A stretch of 49,326 bases of DNA from Armatimonadota bacterium (GTDB lineage: Bacteria; Armatimonadota; Hebobacteria; CAIYQO01). The notes under the pieces are model-generated. The model was not told the origin of the DNA and ran no database searches. It saw only the letters and a program-made list of their open reading frames with translations. The stretch lies in contig JAKPKV010000107.1 of assembly GCA_029553475.1 (NCBI GenBank), forward strand, positions 1 to 49,326, written 5' to 3'. Every line of letters starts with the position of its first letter. The first letter of the stretch is position 1. The translations under genes were made by a program, and so were the position numbers. Shown piece after piece: positions 33,037 to 40,976 of this stretch.

Positions 33037-34029
33037 ATGGGCAGACTCGTCACCATCGCCGCGCTGCAGCCGCTGGGGGCGACCGACCGCGTCGTCTACC
33101 GGCATCGCCACGACCCCGCCGCGCGCAACCGGCATTTTCTGCGTTACAATATCGGCGCTTCCACCTACGACGAAGCCTACTGTCGCGCCTACGGCGAAGA
33201 ATATCTGCGCTACCTGGAAGGGTGGATCGCCCGCGCCGCCGCGCGGGGGGTGCAATTCCTGCTGCTGCCCGAGGTGGCCTTCGAACCGGGCGTGCTGGCG
33301 GCGCCGGGTGAGGGCGTGCCGCCGAATCCCACCATGATGGAGGATGCCGTCCGCCTTTACACCTGGAGCGAGGCGCGCTTCCTGGAGCGCGTCGGCGCGC
33401 TGTGCCGCGCCACCGGCCTCTACGTGGGGGTGAGCCTGCCCGGCGCGCGGGACGGGCGCCTGTATAACTACGGCCTGATCCTCGACGACCGCGGCGCGGT
33501 GATCCTGCGCTACGCGAAGGTGCACCTCGCCCCCGGCCCGGAAGAAGACTATTTCACCGCCGGCACGGCATATCCCGTCTGCGCCACGCCGCTGGGGCGT
33601 TACGCCTTCAACATCTGTTACGACATCCAGTTCCCCGAAGCCGCCGCCTGTTGCGAGGAGGCGGGCGCGGAGATTCTCCTGCACCCCTCCAACGGCTACA
33701 CGCTGCCGGACGAAGAGCGCGACATGGGCCAGAACCGCCTGCGCGTGCGCGCCAGCGATCACCACTGTGCGGTGGTCTTCTCCAGCTACGCCCCCGGGCG
33801 GCGCCACGCCCTCGGCCACAGCCAGGTCATCGCGCGGAACGGCACGGTGCTGGCGGAGCTGCGCGGCAAATCCGCCGGGCTGGCGGTGGGCGTCATCGAG
33901 ATTGACTGCAAACGCCAATGGCCCGGCGATGGCCCGGACGCGCCGGACCGCCGCCAGTTCGTGCGTCGCCGCCGCCGCCCGGAGACGTACGGGGCACTCG
34001 TGCGGCGGACGGATCGCTCGACGCACTGA
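33037..34029 (+). CDS. Nitrilase-superfamily carbon-nitrogen hydrolase
   Basis: 330 residues. ATG 33037 is used because ATG 33004 lies in the promoter. The catalytic set of the superfamily is complete: Glu79 in LLLPEVAFEP, Lys161 in LRYAKVHLAP and Cys194 in NICYDIQFPE, with a second conserved Glu just after. Such enzymes hydrolyse amides, carbamoyl groups or nitriles through a thioester. An insert (ASTYDEAYCRAYGEEYL) near the N-terminus and a basic C-terminus (RRQFVRRRRRPETYGAL) are seen. No signal, so cytoplasmic. The substrate may be an amide or N-carbamoyl compound; neighbours do not decide. The stop codon TGA lies in a CTGAG that may be a target duplication of a small element. Confidence 0.9.
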   Translation: MGRLVTIAALQPLGATDRVVYRHRHDPAARNRHFLRYNIGASTYDEAYCRAYGEEYLRYLEGWIARAAARGVQFLLLPEVAFEPGVLAAPGEGVPPNPTMMEDAVRLYTWSEARFLERVGALCRATGLYVGVSLPGARDGRLYNYGLILDDRGAVILRYAKVHLAPGPEEDYFTAGTAYPVCATPLGRYAFNICYDIQFPEAAACCEEAGAEILLHPSNGYTLPDEERDMGQNRLRVRASDHHCAVVFSSYAPGRRHALGHSQVIARNGTVLAELRGKSAGLAVGVIEIDCKRQWPGDGPDAPDRRQFVRRRRRPETYGALVRRTDRSTH

Positions 34030-34191
34030 GAAACTGTCCAAAAAGTCTCGGCGCGTGCCTGCTGGTGGCTTGCCGCAGGCCAGGCGTTGGCCGTCCTCAC
34101 CCTCTCTCCCGATAGCGCCTCAGACGTCCGCCGTGATCCAGGCCGGCATCCCCTGGAGCAGTCCACCGAGACTGCTCGGACAGTTTCTGAG
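34026..34191. mobile_element. Candidate 156-bp MITE with 5-bp target duplication
   Basis: CTGAG (34026-34030) and CTGAG (34187-34191) flank a segment whose ends are inverted: AAACTGTCC (34031-34039) and GGACAGTTT (34178-34186). Inner blocks GTCTCGG (34045-34051) and CCGAGAC (34166-34172) are also inverted. No coding capacity was seen. Against a clean insertion, GTTTCTGAGG also occurs at 37579-37588 in the related upstream region of the third prepilin-like gene. Confidence 0.45.
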
Positions 34192-34223
34192 GCATCGCCC
34201 CCGCCGAATCCCGTTGTATGCCC

Positions 34224-34252
34224 TTGACAGTCTGTCCTTTCGGGAATAGAAT
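34224..34252 (+). promoter_or_regulatory. Promoter of prepilin-like gene 1
   Basis: TTGACA (34224-34229), a 17-base spacer and TAGAAT (34247-34252), close to consensus. The same promoter, with almost the same spacer, stands before the third prepilin-like gene. Confidence 0.8.
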
Positions 34253-34257
34253 GGGGC

Positions 34258-34432
34258 GTTTATTCATGCGAATGAATATCCACCGCCGCCTTCCGCGGAA
34301 GCGGGCGCGCCCCTTCCGCGCCGGCACGGGCACGGGATAATCGCATATTGTTCGCGGATGTGTGTTACCGCCGGCGCTGGGAGCGCCGACAGATCATACT
34401 CGTCTCCGATTCACTTGTAGGAGGTGTGTCTC
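34258..34432 (+). promoter_or_regulatory. Operator and structured leader of prepilin-like gene 1
   Basis: TTCATGCGAATGAA (34263-34276) lies at the expected transcription start, a repressor-like position. The leader then holds a hairpin, GGAAG-C-GGGC with GCCC-CTTCC (34297-34317), and a second, CGGCGC with GCGCCG (34372-34377 and 34383-34388), before AGGAGG (34419-34424). The block is nearly identical at 37653-37825, where the second stem differs in sequence but still pairs. It could be a cis-acting RNA; no known riboswitch was recognised. Confidence 0.55.
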
Positions 34433-35728
34433 ATGCGAACCGTCACGCGATCCCGAGGGTTTACCCTCATCGAGCTGTTGGTGGTCATCGCCATCATCGC
34501 GATCTTGGCCGCCATCCTCTTTCCCGTCTTCGCGAAAGCGCGGGAGAAGGCGCGCACCAACACGTGCATCAACAATCAACGGCAACTCGCGGTATCGTTT
34601 CAGATGTTTGCACAGGACCACGATCAAAAGCTGCCTGAAGCGAAAAACTGGACGAGTGAACTGTCGAATTATGGCACCGCCACCAAACTGTTCGATTGTC
34701 CCTCCGTGACGAATATCGGCAACCCAGGAAAGCCGGATTACCTCTTCGTCGCGGGTTCTTTCCTGTCGGGTGCATCGCTCGGCGATATCCGTGATCCCAC
34801 GATAGCGCCATTGGTCACGGACCTGGCAAAACCCGGTACCAATACCCCCTATATCACGGATGGCGGTGCGAACGATACAGCAATCGCCGCCAGCTTGACC
34901 GACCCGCGCCATAACAACTCCGCGGTCTTTGCCTTCGTGGACGGCCACGTCGAAATCGTGACGCAAAACAACATATCACCGGCGATGTTCGCCAATAGTA
35001 TTCCGGCTTCAGTGCTCGCAGTCACGCCAATAAATATGGGCATGTTATTCCGCGAACCCATCGAACGCGCGCAAAAAATTGGAGGGGTATGGCAAATGCC
35101 GATCGTGGATTGCCGACCCATTTTCAAGAAATATGGCATGGATATCGCGATGCACGGCGCAGCCTGGGGGGCGAATAATTTTGTGTTCACGGATGGCACA
35201 CGCGGTACTGGTGGAATTCCTGCTTCCTATTCCGATTTCACTGTCGACGCGACGACGGGAGCATTGGGTGTCGGAGGTTCTGGCGGAGGCATGTATTTCT
35301 TCCCGACCTGGTGGTCACTCAGTGACACGACATACACAGGCACGAAGCAGTACGGCTCCATAAAAGCAGTCTATGGCACTACTGACCTTGGTTCTGCAAA
35401 TTCCTACTACAATCAGGCACTCTATGAAGGCACCGGCACCCTGATCCTCACCATCGTTCCGGCCGTTGATGACGCGACAACACGAAAGATGGCCATCGTC
35501 TATTGCACAAGTGGCACTTCAACCGGCAGCGCCACCGTCACCAGTATCAAGATCGGCGACCGCCCCGCGATGACCTCACCGATCAAGGCGACTGTCGCAG
35601 CCAATCCAAAAAGTCAGAACTTGCTGCAAGCCTGCCTCTTCTCGGTTCCCGTACGTCCGGACGAGCCGATTGAGATCAAATTTACGCAATCGGGTGGCGG
35701 CTGCTTCTTCGCATTGCCGTTAAAGTAA
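34433..35728 (+). CDS. Prepilin-like protein 1 with H-X9-DG motif and C-terminal extension
   Basis: 431 residues; ATG 34433 behind TAGGAGG. A type IV/type II prepilin leader, MRTVTRSRG, is cut before FTLIELLVV; Glu at mature position 5 and the hydrophobic helix ending [12 protein letters not shown] are standard. A mid-region has [14 protein letters not shown], an exact H-X9-DG motif as in the DUF1559-type pseudopilins. Unlike ordinary ~250-residue members, it continues for about 230 residues of Gly/Thr-rich beta sequence ending with [12 protein letters not shown] and [17 protein letters not shown]. Likely exported to the surface or periplasm by a type II/IV pilus machine. The next gene follows after 52 bases with its own AGGAGG, so the two are probably cotranscribed. 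Confidence 0.88.
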   Translation: MRTVTRSRGFTLIELLVVIAIIAILAAILFPVFAKAREKARTNTCINNQRQLAVSFQMFAQDHDQKLPEAKNWTSELSNYGTATKLFDCPSVTNIGNPGKPDYLFVAGSFLSGASLGDIRDPTIAPLVTDLAKPGTNTPYITDGGANDTAIAASLTDPRHNNSAVFAFVDGHVEIVTQNNISPAMFANSIPASVLAVTPINMGMLFREPIERAQKIGGVWQMPIVDCRPIFKKYGMDIAMHGAAWGANNFVFTDGTRGTGGIPASYSDFTVDATTGALGVGGSGGGMYFFPTWWSLSDTTYTGTKQYGSIKAVYGTTDLGSANSYYNQALYEGTGTLILTIVPAVDDATTRKMAIVYCTSGTSTGSATVTSIKIGDRPAMTSPIKATVAANPKSQNLLQACLFSVPVRPDEPIEIKFTQSGGGCFFALPLK

Positions 35729-35780
35729 TGCGTTTTGCGTCGTATGATCATCCCTCGTTTCTCCCATAGGAGGTATTCGT

Positions 35781-37103
35781 ATGAAACGCGCATTTACGCT
35801 GATCGAATTACTGGTGGTCATCGCGATCATCGCGATCCTGGCCGCCATCCTCTTCCCCGTCTTCGCCAAAGCACGTGAGAAAGCCATGCAAAACACCTGC
35901 CTGAACAACCAGCGTCAGTTGGTGCTGGCCATACTCATGTATGTGCAGGACAACGGCGAGACGCTGCCCGCAGCAAAAAACTGGACGGAAGCCATTCATG
36001 TCACTGGTAAGATCTTTGACTGCCCGTCAGATACACACAATGGCGTCATGGGTAATCCGGATTATTTTTATGTCGCTGGCTCTTTCCTGTCCGGGGTTGC
36101 GCTGGGTGATATTAAAAATCCGAGTTCCGCCGCTATGCTCGCCGATCTCGATGACCCGGCAAACAACAAACCCCATGTTGATGACGGCGGAGCCAACAAC
36201 TGCACGAAAGCCTTGCAGCGCGTTGCATCCCGCCATAATGCCGGCGCCGTGATGAGCTTTGTGGATGGTCATTCGGAGTGGATCAAGAAGAGCAGCATCA
36301 ATGCTCTCTATTTCATGAGTAGTATGGTCATCTCTGATGACCTGAAAGAGCCGTTGCTTCTCGGCACCGTTTATTCACAGCCGTATGTGATTGATTATAG
36401 CAAAGCGGGCGAGGCCGACGTGCTTCATAAGGCACTGGTCAACCTTGACATTAAATATGGCATGTTCCTCAACATTGATACCTGGAGTGGCGGTACACCA
36501 CCTCCCTCAAATGCTCGGGGTGTGACGATGGGTGTCTCCGGCACAGCGGATATCAGCCAAATCGGCGCCAACGGTGAACTCGGCTGGACCAATGGCACAC
36601 CCGGCGCCGGTTTCAACGTTCCGGCGAACCGAGTCCCGTGGTTTGAGTATTCCGGTGGTGTCGCCGATAAAGGCTCCACGCTTACCGGCATTAACTGGGG
36701 ATCAAAGTTGGCTTCAGGTTCGTACTGGGCTGGCTTGACCGGTTCTGGCGCATATACAAATTGCGCGCTGATCGGACCGACGACCGCCGGATCAAGCTGC
36801 ACGCTGACCATCGTTCCGACTGTGACCGGCGTAAAAAAGGTCGCCTTGATTTTTCACGGCGGCAATAACGCGGGAGCCGGGTGGGCGAAATTCGACAGTA
36901 TTCACTACGATAATGACCCGGCGCGTCTCTACACGAACTTCCCTGTCAAGGCGGAAATCAAGCAGATGATCTCCCTGCGAAATCAGATCAACGCCGTGGT
37001 CATCTGCCTGCCCATTACGGCTGGTGAACCTGTCGCGATTGTCTTTTCCGCGAAAACAACCGTCTCGAACCACGGCGGCACCTTCCTGGCGTTTGAAGGG
37101 TAA
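35781..37103 (+). CDS. Prepilin-like protein 2 with H-X9-DG motif
   Basis: 440 residues from ATG 35781 (ATAGGAGG upstream). The leader is only MKRA, so the residue before the cut is Ala rather than Gly, before [23 protein letters not shown] gives H-X9-DG. Between them stand [19 protein letters not shown] and [17 protein letters not shown], shared with the paralogues. The C-terminal extension has [19 protein letters not shown] and [13 protein letters not shown], the shared ending. No promoter of its own was seen; it probably rides on the transcript of prepilin-like gene 1. Confidence 0.88.
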   Translation: MKRAFTLIELLVVIAIIAILAAILFPVFAKAREKAMQNTCLNNQRQLVLAILMYVQDNGETLPAAKNWTEAIHVTGKIFDCPSDTHNGVMGNPDYFYVAGSFLSGVALGDIKNPSSAAMLADLDDPANNKPHVDDGGANNCTKALQRVASRHNAGAVMSFVDGHSEWIKKSSINALYFMSSMVISDDLKEPLLLGTVYSQPYVIDYSKAGEADVLHKALVNLDIKYGMFLNIDTWSGGTPPPSNARGVTMGVSGTADISQIGANGELGWTNGTPGAGFNVPANRVPWFEYSGGVADKGSTLTGINWGSKLASGSYWAGLTGSGAYTNCALIGPTTAGSSCTLTIVPTVTGVKKVALIFHGGNNAGAGWAKFDSIHYDNDPARLYTNFPVKAEIKQMISLRNQINAVVICLPITAGEPVAIVFSAKTTVSNHGGTFLAFEG

Positions 37104-37127
37104 GTGTAGCGGGTTGTCACGTTGCAC

Positions 37128-37360
37128 CTTGCTCTGTAGTCCGCGCCCTCCGTGGCGCGTGGTGACGCATTGCTACCCCGTGCCCGATGACGGTGGTGTC
37201 GGACACGGGTGCCCATGTTGGTCACACGCGCCGCGGAGGGCGCGGACTACAGAGCAAGATACATCGTCGGGAACGCCCGCCGTGGCGTTCCGGGGCGCAC
37301 GTTGGCACACCGGGTGGAGATACGGGAACCGGAACGCCGGGGACGGCGTTCCCTACGATG
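37128..37360. repeat. Two adjacent inverted-repeat elements
   Basis: First pair: 37128-37166 (starting CTTGCTCTGTAGTCCGCGCC) and 37220-37258, near-perfect reverse complements over ~39 bases. Second pair: 37262-37293 and 37329-37360, 32-base arms starting CATCGTCGGGAACGCC with a variable middle. Both lie in the 722-base gene-free gap 37104-37825. They look like interspersed intergenic repeats of this genome and could stop or process the transcript of the first two prepilin-like genes. Confidence 0.7.
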
Positions 37361-37500
37361 GACGAGGCACGGTATAGCGTGACGACCCGCGACACGTCAT
37401 CAGTAGTACGACTCCGTTCTGTCACCGCATTACCTCCAGCCGGGCTCCCGCCCTGTTCCAGACGGTGACTATCTCTACAGATGATTGCCTACTCGCGGCT

Positions 37501-37552
37501 CGACGGCGTCTCGCCCTCCAGGATGTGGCGCGACGGCGGCTCGTCCTCCAGG
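37501..37552 (+). repeat. Short direct repeat, 30-bp period
   Basis: CGACGGCGTCTCGCCCTCCA at 37501-37520 recurs as CGACGGCGGCTCGTCCTCCA at 37531-37550, both followed by GG. The copies differ at two positions. No coding frame is supported here. Confidence 0.5.
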
Positions 37553-37618
37553 GAATGCGGCGGATACTTCCGAAACCGTTTCTGAGGCATCGCCCGCGCC
37601 GAACTCCGTTGTATGCCC

Positions 37619-37647
37619 TTGACAGTCTGTCATTTCGGGAATAGAAT
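37619..37647 (+). promoter_or_regulatory. Promoter of prepilin-like gene 3
   Basis: TTGACA (37619-37624), a 17-base spacer and TAGAAT (37642-37647); one spacer base differs from the promoter at 34224. Confidence 0.8.
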
Positions 37648-37652
37648 GAAAT

Positions 37653-37825
37653 GGATATTCATGCGAATGAATATCCGCCGCCGCCGCCTTCCGCGGAAGC
37701 GGGCGCGCCCCTTCCGCACCGGCACGGGATAATCGCATATTGTTCGCGGATGTGTGTTACCGCCGGCGTCGGGGGCGCCGGCAGATCATCCTCGCTTCCG
37801 AATTCACTTATAGGAGGTGTGTCTC
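37653..37825 (+). promoter_or_regulatory. Operator and structured leader of prepilin-like gene 3
   Basis: The operator is larger than in copy 1: GGATATTCAT (37653-37662) and ATGAATATCC (37667-37676) are perfect 10-bp arms around GCGA. The GGAAG/CTTCC hairpin is kept. The second stem is now GCCGGCG (37762-37768) with CGCCGGC (37776-37782), one base pair longer than in copy 1 despite sequence changes. AGGAGG is at 37812-37817. Confidence 0.55.
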
Positions 37826-39133
37826 ATGCGAACCGTCACGCGATCCCGAGGGTTCACCCTCATTGAGCTGTTGGTGGTCATCGCCATCATCGCGATATTG
37901 GCTGCCATCCTCTTCCCCGTCTTCGCGAAAGCCCGCGAAAAGGCCCGCCAGAACACCTGCATGAATAACCAGCGGCAGCTCGCGCTGGCCGTGATGATGT
38001 ACGTGCAGGATCACGCAGAAACTTTTCCGCCCGCCAAAGGGTGGAACGGCCTGCTCTCCAGCGCCTACGGCGCCAAAGGCGAGGTCTGGGATTGTCCCAG
38101 CATCACCCACGTGGGGAATGAAACGGCGCCCGACTATTTCTACGTCGCCGGGTCGTTCCTGTCCGGGGTTGCCCTGGGTGATGTGAAGGACCCGGTGCTC
38201 GCTCCGCTGATGCTGGACCTTGCCGAACCGTCGGAGAATCCCCCGTATATTCACGACGGAGGCGCCAATGATGTGGAGCAAGCCGTCCTGCAGGTAGATT
38301 CCCGGCATAACAACGGCGCGGTTGTCGCCTACGTGGACGGGCACGTGGCGTGGCTGCCGAGCAATAACATCACCGCCGCGCTGTTCCTGCCCAGCCTTAC
38401 GGATGATGCGACGACGGAGGGTATCGTCTTTCTGGGCCGGTTGTATCCCACCGGCCCGTATATCTATACCGGCAACTGCCCGTCCCCCCAGGCGCTCATT
38501 GACCTGGGGCTGACCACGGCCATCGGCACCTGCCCGGCCTGGTCGCGCTTTGAAGTCGGCTTCTTCGATGCGTCCCAAGGCGGCTACCCCCATATCTCCG
38601 ACGTTGGCTCGAATGGCGAGATCGGTCGCGTGGAAGCCAGCAGCAACGTCTACCCCAACCGGCCAGAGCAGCGCCTTCCCTGGTGGACCTACGGCGCCGA
38701 GGGTGACCCGAACGTGACCACCTTGACCGGCACCACGAATACCACGCATACGAGCGCCTATTACTGGCCCGGTCCCGTTCAATCCGGCTGGGGGAGTTAC
38801 GCGCAGCCGATACTCGGCCATCCCAACACCGGCACCTTCAAGCTGACCATCGTGCCGAACGTCACCGAGAAGACGGCGAAGAAATTCGCGCTGGTGATCT
38901 ATTCCGGCCTCAACATCGGCTCGGGCAGCGCCACCGTTGACTCGATCAAGTTCGGCGCGGACGCCCCGATCAGTTTCGCCGGCAAGCAGGCCGTCATCGG
39001 GTCGCTGCAGCAGATGAAATCCCAGACGCAGGCGCTGATTTACAGCGTGCCGGTCGAGCCCGGCAAAAATATTGAAATCACCTGCACGCTTGGCGGCAGC
39101 AGCGTCTTCTGCTACATGATGTTCCAGCGCTAA
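37826..39133 (+). CDS. Prepilin-like protein 3 with H-X9-DG motif
   Basis: 435 residues; ATG 37826. The leader MRTVTRSRG and the first ~40 codons are nearly identical at the DNA level to prepilin-like gene 1, while the rest has diverged, so the 5' portion was recently duplicated or converted. [14 protein letters not shown] gives H-X9-DG. A Cys-containing central stretch ([24 protein letters not shown]) is peculiar to this copy. The shared ending appears as [20 protein letters not shown] and [13 protein letters not shown]. It has its own promoter and operator, so it can be expressed apart from copies 1 and 2. Confidence 0.88.
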   Translation: MRTVTRSRGFTLIELLVVIAIIAILAAILFPVFAKAREKARQNTCMNNQRQLALAVMMYVQDHAETFPPAKGWNGLLSSAYGAKGEVWDCPSITHVGNETAPDYFYVAGSFLSGVALGDVKDPVLAPLMLDLAEPSENPPYIHDGGANDVEQAVLQVDSRHNNGAVVAYVDGHVAWLPSNNITAALFLPSLTDDATTEGIVFLGRLYPTGPYIYTGNCPSPQALIDLGLTTAIGTCPAWSRFEVGFFDASQGGYPHISDVGSNGEIGRVEASSNVYPNRPEQRLPWWTYGAEGDPNVTTLTGTTNTTHTSAYYWPGPVQSGWGSYAQPILGHPNTGTFKLTIVPNVTEKTAKKFALVIYSGLNIGSGSATVDSIKFGADAPISFAGKQAVIGSLQQMKSQTQALIYSVPVEPGKNIEITCTLGGSSVFCYMMFQR

Positions 39134-39265
39134 TCATCCCGGCGCGCATGACGTGAGCGGAGCGCTTCGCGGCCAACCTGGACGCATCGCGACCGTCCTC
39201 CGGTCCTTTCACGGATGGATCACCGGGCCATCGGTGGCATGGGCTGTGGCCGTGCCCGCAGGAAG

Positions 39266-39471
39266 TTTCCGGGAATGACTTGTTCTCGGAAGTCAGCGGG
39301 CGAAAAACTGGATATCTGGCGTCCCGTGAAGCGTGAATGGGGCGCACGGCGCCGCCGATGGGCGCTGTCCGGCGGCGGTACAGGGAGTCGTGGGGGGCAA
39401 ATGCTTGAAATGCTTGACGAGGGCGGCCCGTGCCGGGTATGTTGGTTTCCGGAAACAAGTCATTTTCGGAA
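39266..39471. promoter_or_regulatory. Two inverted copies of a palindromic site, with the promoter of prepilin-like gene 4
   Basis: Within the 468-base gap 39134-39601, TTCCG...AATGACTTGTT...CGGAA (39267-39291) recurs inverted at 39446-39470 with four mismatches in 25; each copy is itself bounded by TTCCG/CGGAA. Between and next to the right copy lies TTGACG (39414-39419), an 18-base spacer and TATGTT (39438-39443), so the right copy falls at the transcription start. This differs from the operator of copies 1 and 3. Confidence 0.5.
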
Positions 39472-39601
39472 CCTTCCGCTCCGGCCAGGCGGCATCAACC
39501 GATGCCGAGCCCATCAGTTCCGCGACGCGGTCACGACGTGGTAGCCCACCCCGCCGGAGCTGTGCGCATGATACTTCATGTTTGGAAAGGAGTGTAAGGG
39601 T

Positions 39602-40894
39602 ATGTCTCACATCCAGCGCAGGGGAACCCGCCGGCGCGCGGGCTTCACCCTCATCGAGTTACTGGTGGTCATCGCCATCATTGCGATCCTGGCGGCGATT
39701 CTCTTTCCCGTGTTCGCCCGCGCCCGCGAAAAGGCGCGGCAGAACACCTGCCTGAACAACCAGCGGCAGCTCGCCCTTGCGATGCAGATGTATGCCCAGG
39801 ACCACAAAGAGAAGCTGCCGTTGGCGAGCAGTTGGGTCGTGCAGCTGACCACGAATTACGGCGTCGCCACCAAAACCCTCGACTGTCCGACCCTCACCCA
39901 TATGGGCACGATGGCCGAGCCGGACTATTTCTTCGTCGCCGGCTCGTACCTGTCCGGCGTCTCGCTCGGCGACATCACCGATCCCGCGGTGACCCCGTTG
40001 ACCGCCGACTGCGCCAAACCCGAGGCCAATGGCTCCTACGTCAACGACGGCGGCAGCTATGACGTCACCAAGGTGCTCAACATGGTGGATGCCCGCCATA
40101 ATAAGTCCGCGGTGTTTGCCTACCTGGATGGGCACGTCGCCGCCGTGACGGAAGACCAGATCAGGGGCGTCATGTTCATCCCCTGTATCCCGAAAGACCC
40201 CCCGCTCCGCGCCGTAGTGTATCTGGGGCAGGTGTTCAAAAACACGACGGATCGCGTCGAAGTCTTCAAGACGCTGGTGAGCAACGGCATGGACATGGCC
40301 TGGGCGATGAGCGCCTGGGGCAACGTCCCGGTCTTCTCGAAATATCAGCATTCGGTATACGGCACCCCGGTCAACGCTACCACGATGGAAATCTCCTCTG
40401 CCGGCGGATACGGTCATGGCGGACCGCCAACCACCCCGCAGCGCGTGGAATGGTGGACCTACGCGCCCGGTAATACCGGCACCACCGTGTACAATGCCAG
40501 CAAGGTGGTCGGCCTCTCGCGCCCGTATAACTGGTGCGACATCAACTGGGGCACGGGGATCGGTAACTGGTACTTCGTCCCGCTGACGGGCGGCGCCGGC
40601 GCCGAGCTGACGCTGACGATTGTCCCCTACGTCAGCAAGCCCACGCTGAAGAAGATGGCGCTCCTCGTCTCCACCGTGACGGCCGGGACCAACGGCAACG
40701 TCAGTCTGAAGACCGCGAAGGTGGGCAATGCAGCGCCGCGGAGCAACGTCGCGTCCGTCCCGCTTGCCGCGACGGCGGTGTATCACGCTACGGCCGGCGT
40801 CTTCCTGCTGCCGGTGCGCCCACGGGAGCCGATCGAAATGACCTTCGCGGTGAGCGCCAACAACGTTGGCTTCTTCCTCGTCTTCGAGCCGTAG
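39602..40894 (+). CDS. Prepilin-like protein 4 with H-X9-DG motif
   Basis: 430 residues. ATG 39602 (AAAGGAG about ten bases upstream) is preferred to ATG 39578, which would place that site inside the gene. The leader [14 protein letters not shown] is long and basic; cutting before FTLIELLVV is expected. [14 protein letters not shown] gives H-X9-DG and [17 protein letters not shown] matches the paralogues. The C-terminal part has [20 protein letters not shown] and [13 protein letters not shown]. The lyase gene starts 83 bases later on the same strand and may be cotranscribed, linking surface display and polysaccharide breakdown. Confidence 0.88.
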   Translation: MSHIQRRGTRRRAGFTLIELLVVIAIIAILAAILFPVFARAREKARQNTCLNNQRQLALAMQMYAQDHKEKLPLASSWVVQLTTNYGVATKTLDCPTLTHMGTMAEPDYFFVAGSYLSGVSLGDITDPAVTPLTADCAKPEANGSYVNDGGSYDVTKVLNMVDARHNKSAVFAYLDGHVAAVTEDQIRGVMFIPCIPKDPPLRAVVYLGQVFKNTTDRVEVFKTLVSNGMDMAWAMSAWGNVPVFSKYQHSVYGTPVNATTMEISSAGGYGHGGPPTTPQRVEWWTYAPGNTGTTVYNASKVVGLSRPYNWCDINWGTGIGNWYFVPLTGGAGAELTLTIVPYVSKPTLKKMALLVSTVTAGTNGNVSLKTAKVGNAAPRSNVASVPLAATAVYHATAGVFLLPVRPREPIEMTFAVSANNVGFFLVFEP

Positions 40895-40976
40895 CCACCG
40901 GCCACGCGACCTGTTCCGCGCCGGTGCGGGTTTCGCGACCCGCGCCGTCACGCCGACTGACCGGGAGGGTCACGCG

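Noticed and set aside
37128-37360. CRISPR-like array
   Set aside because: The repeats are inverted pairs of different sequence, not regularly spaced direct repeats, and there are no cas genes.
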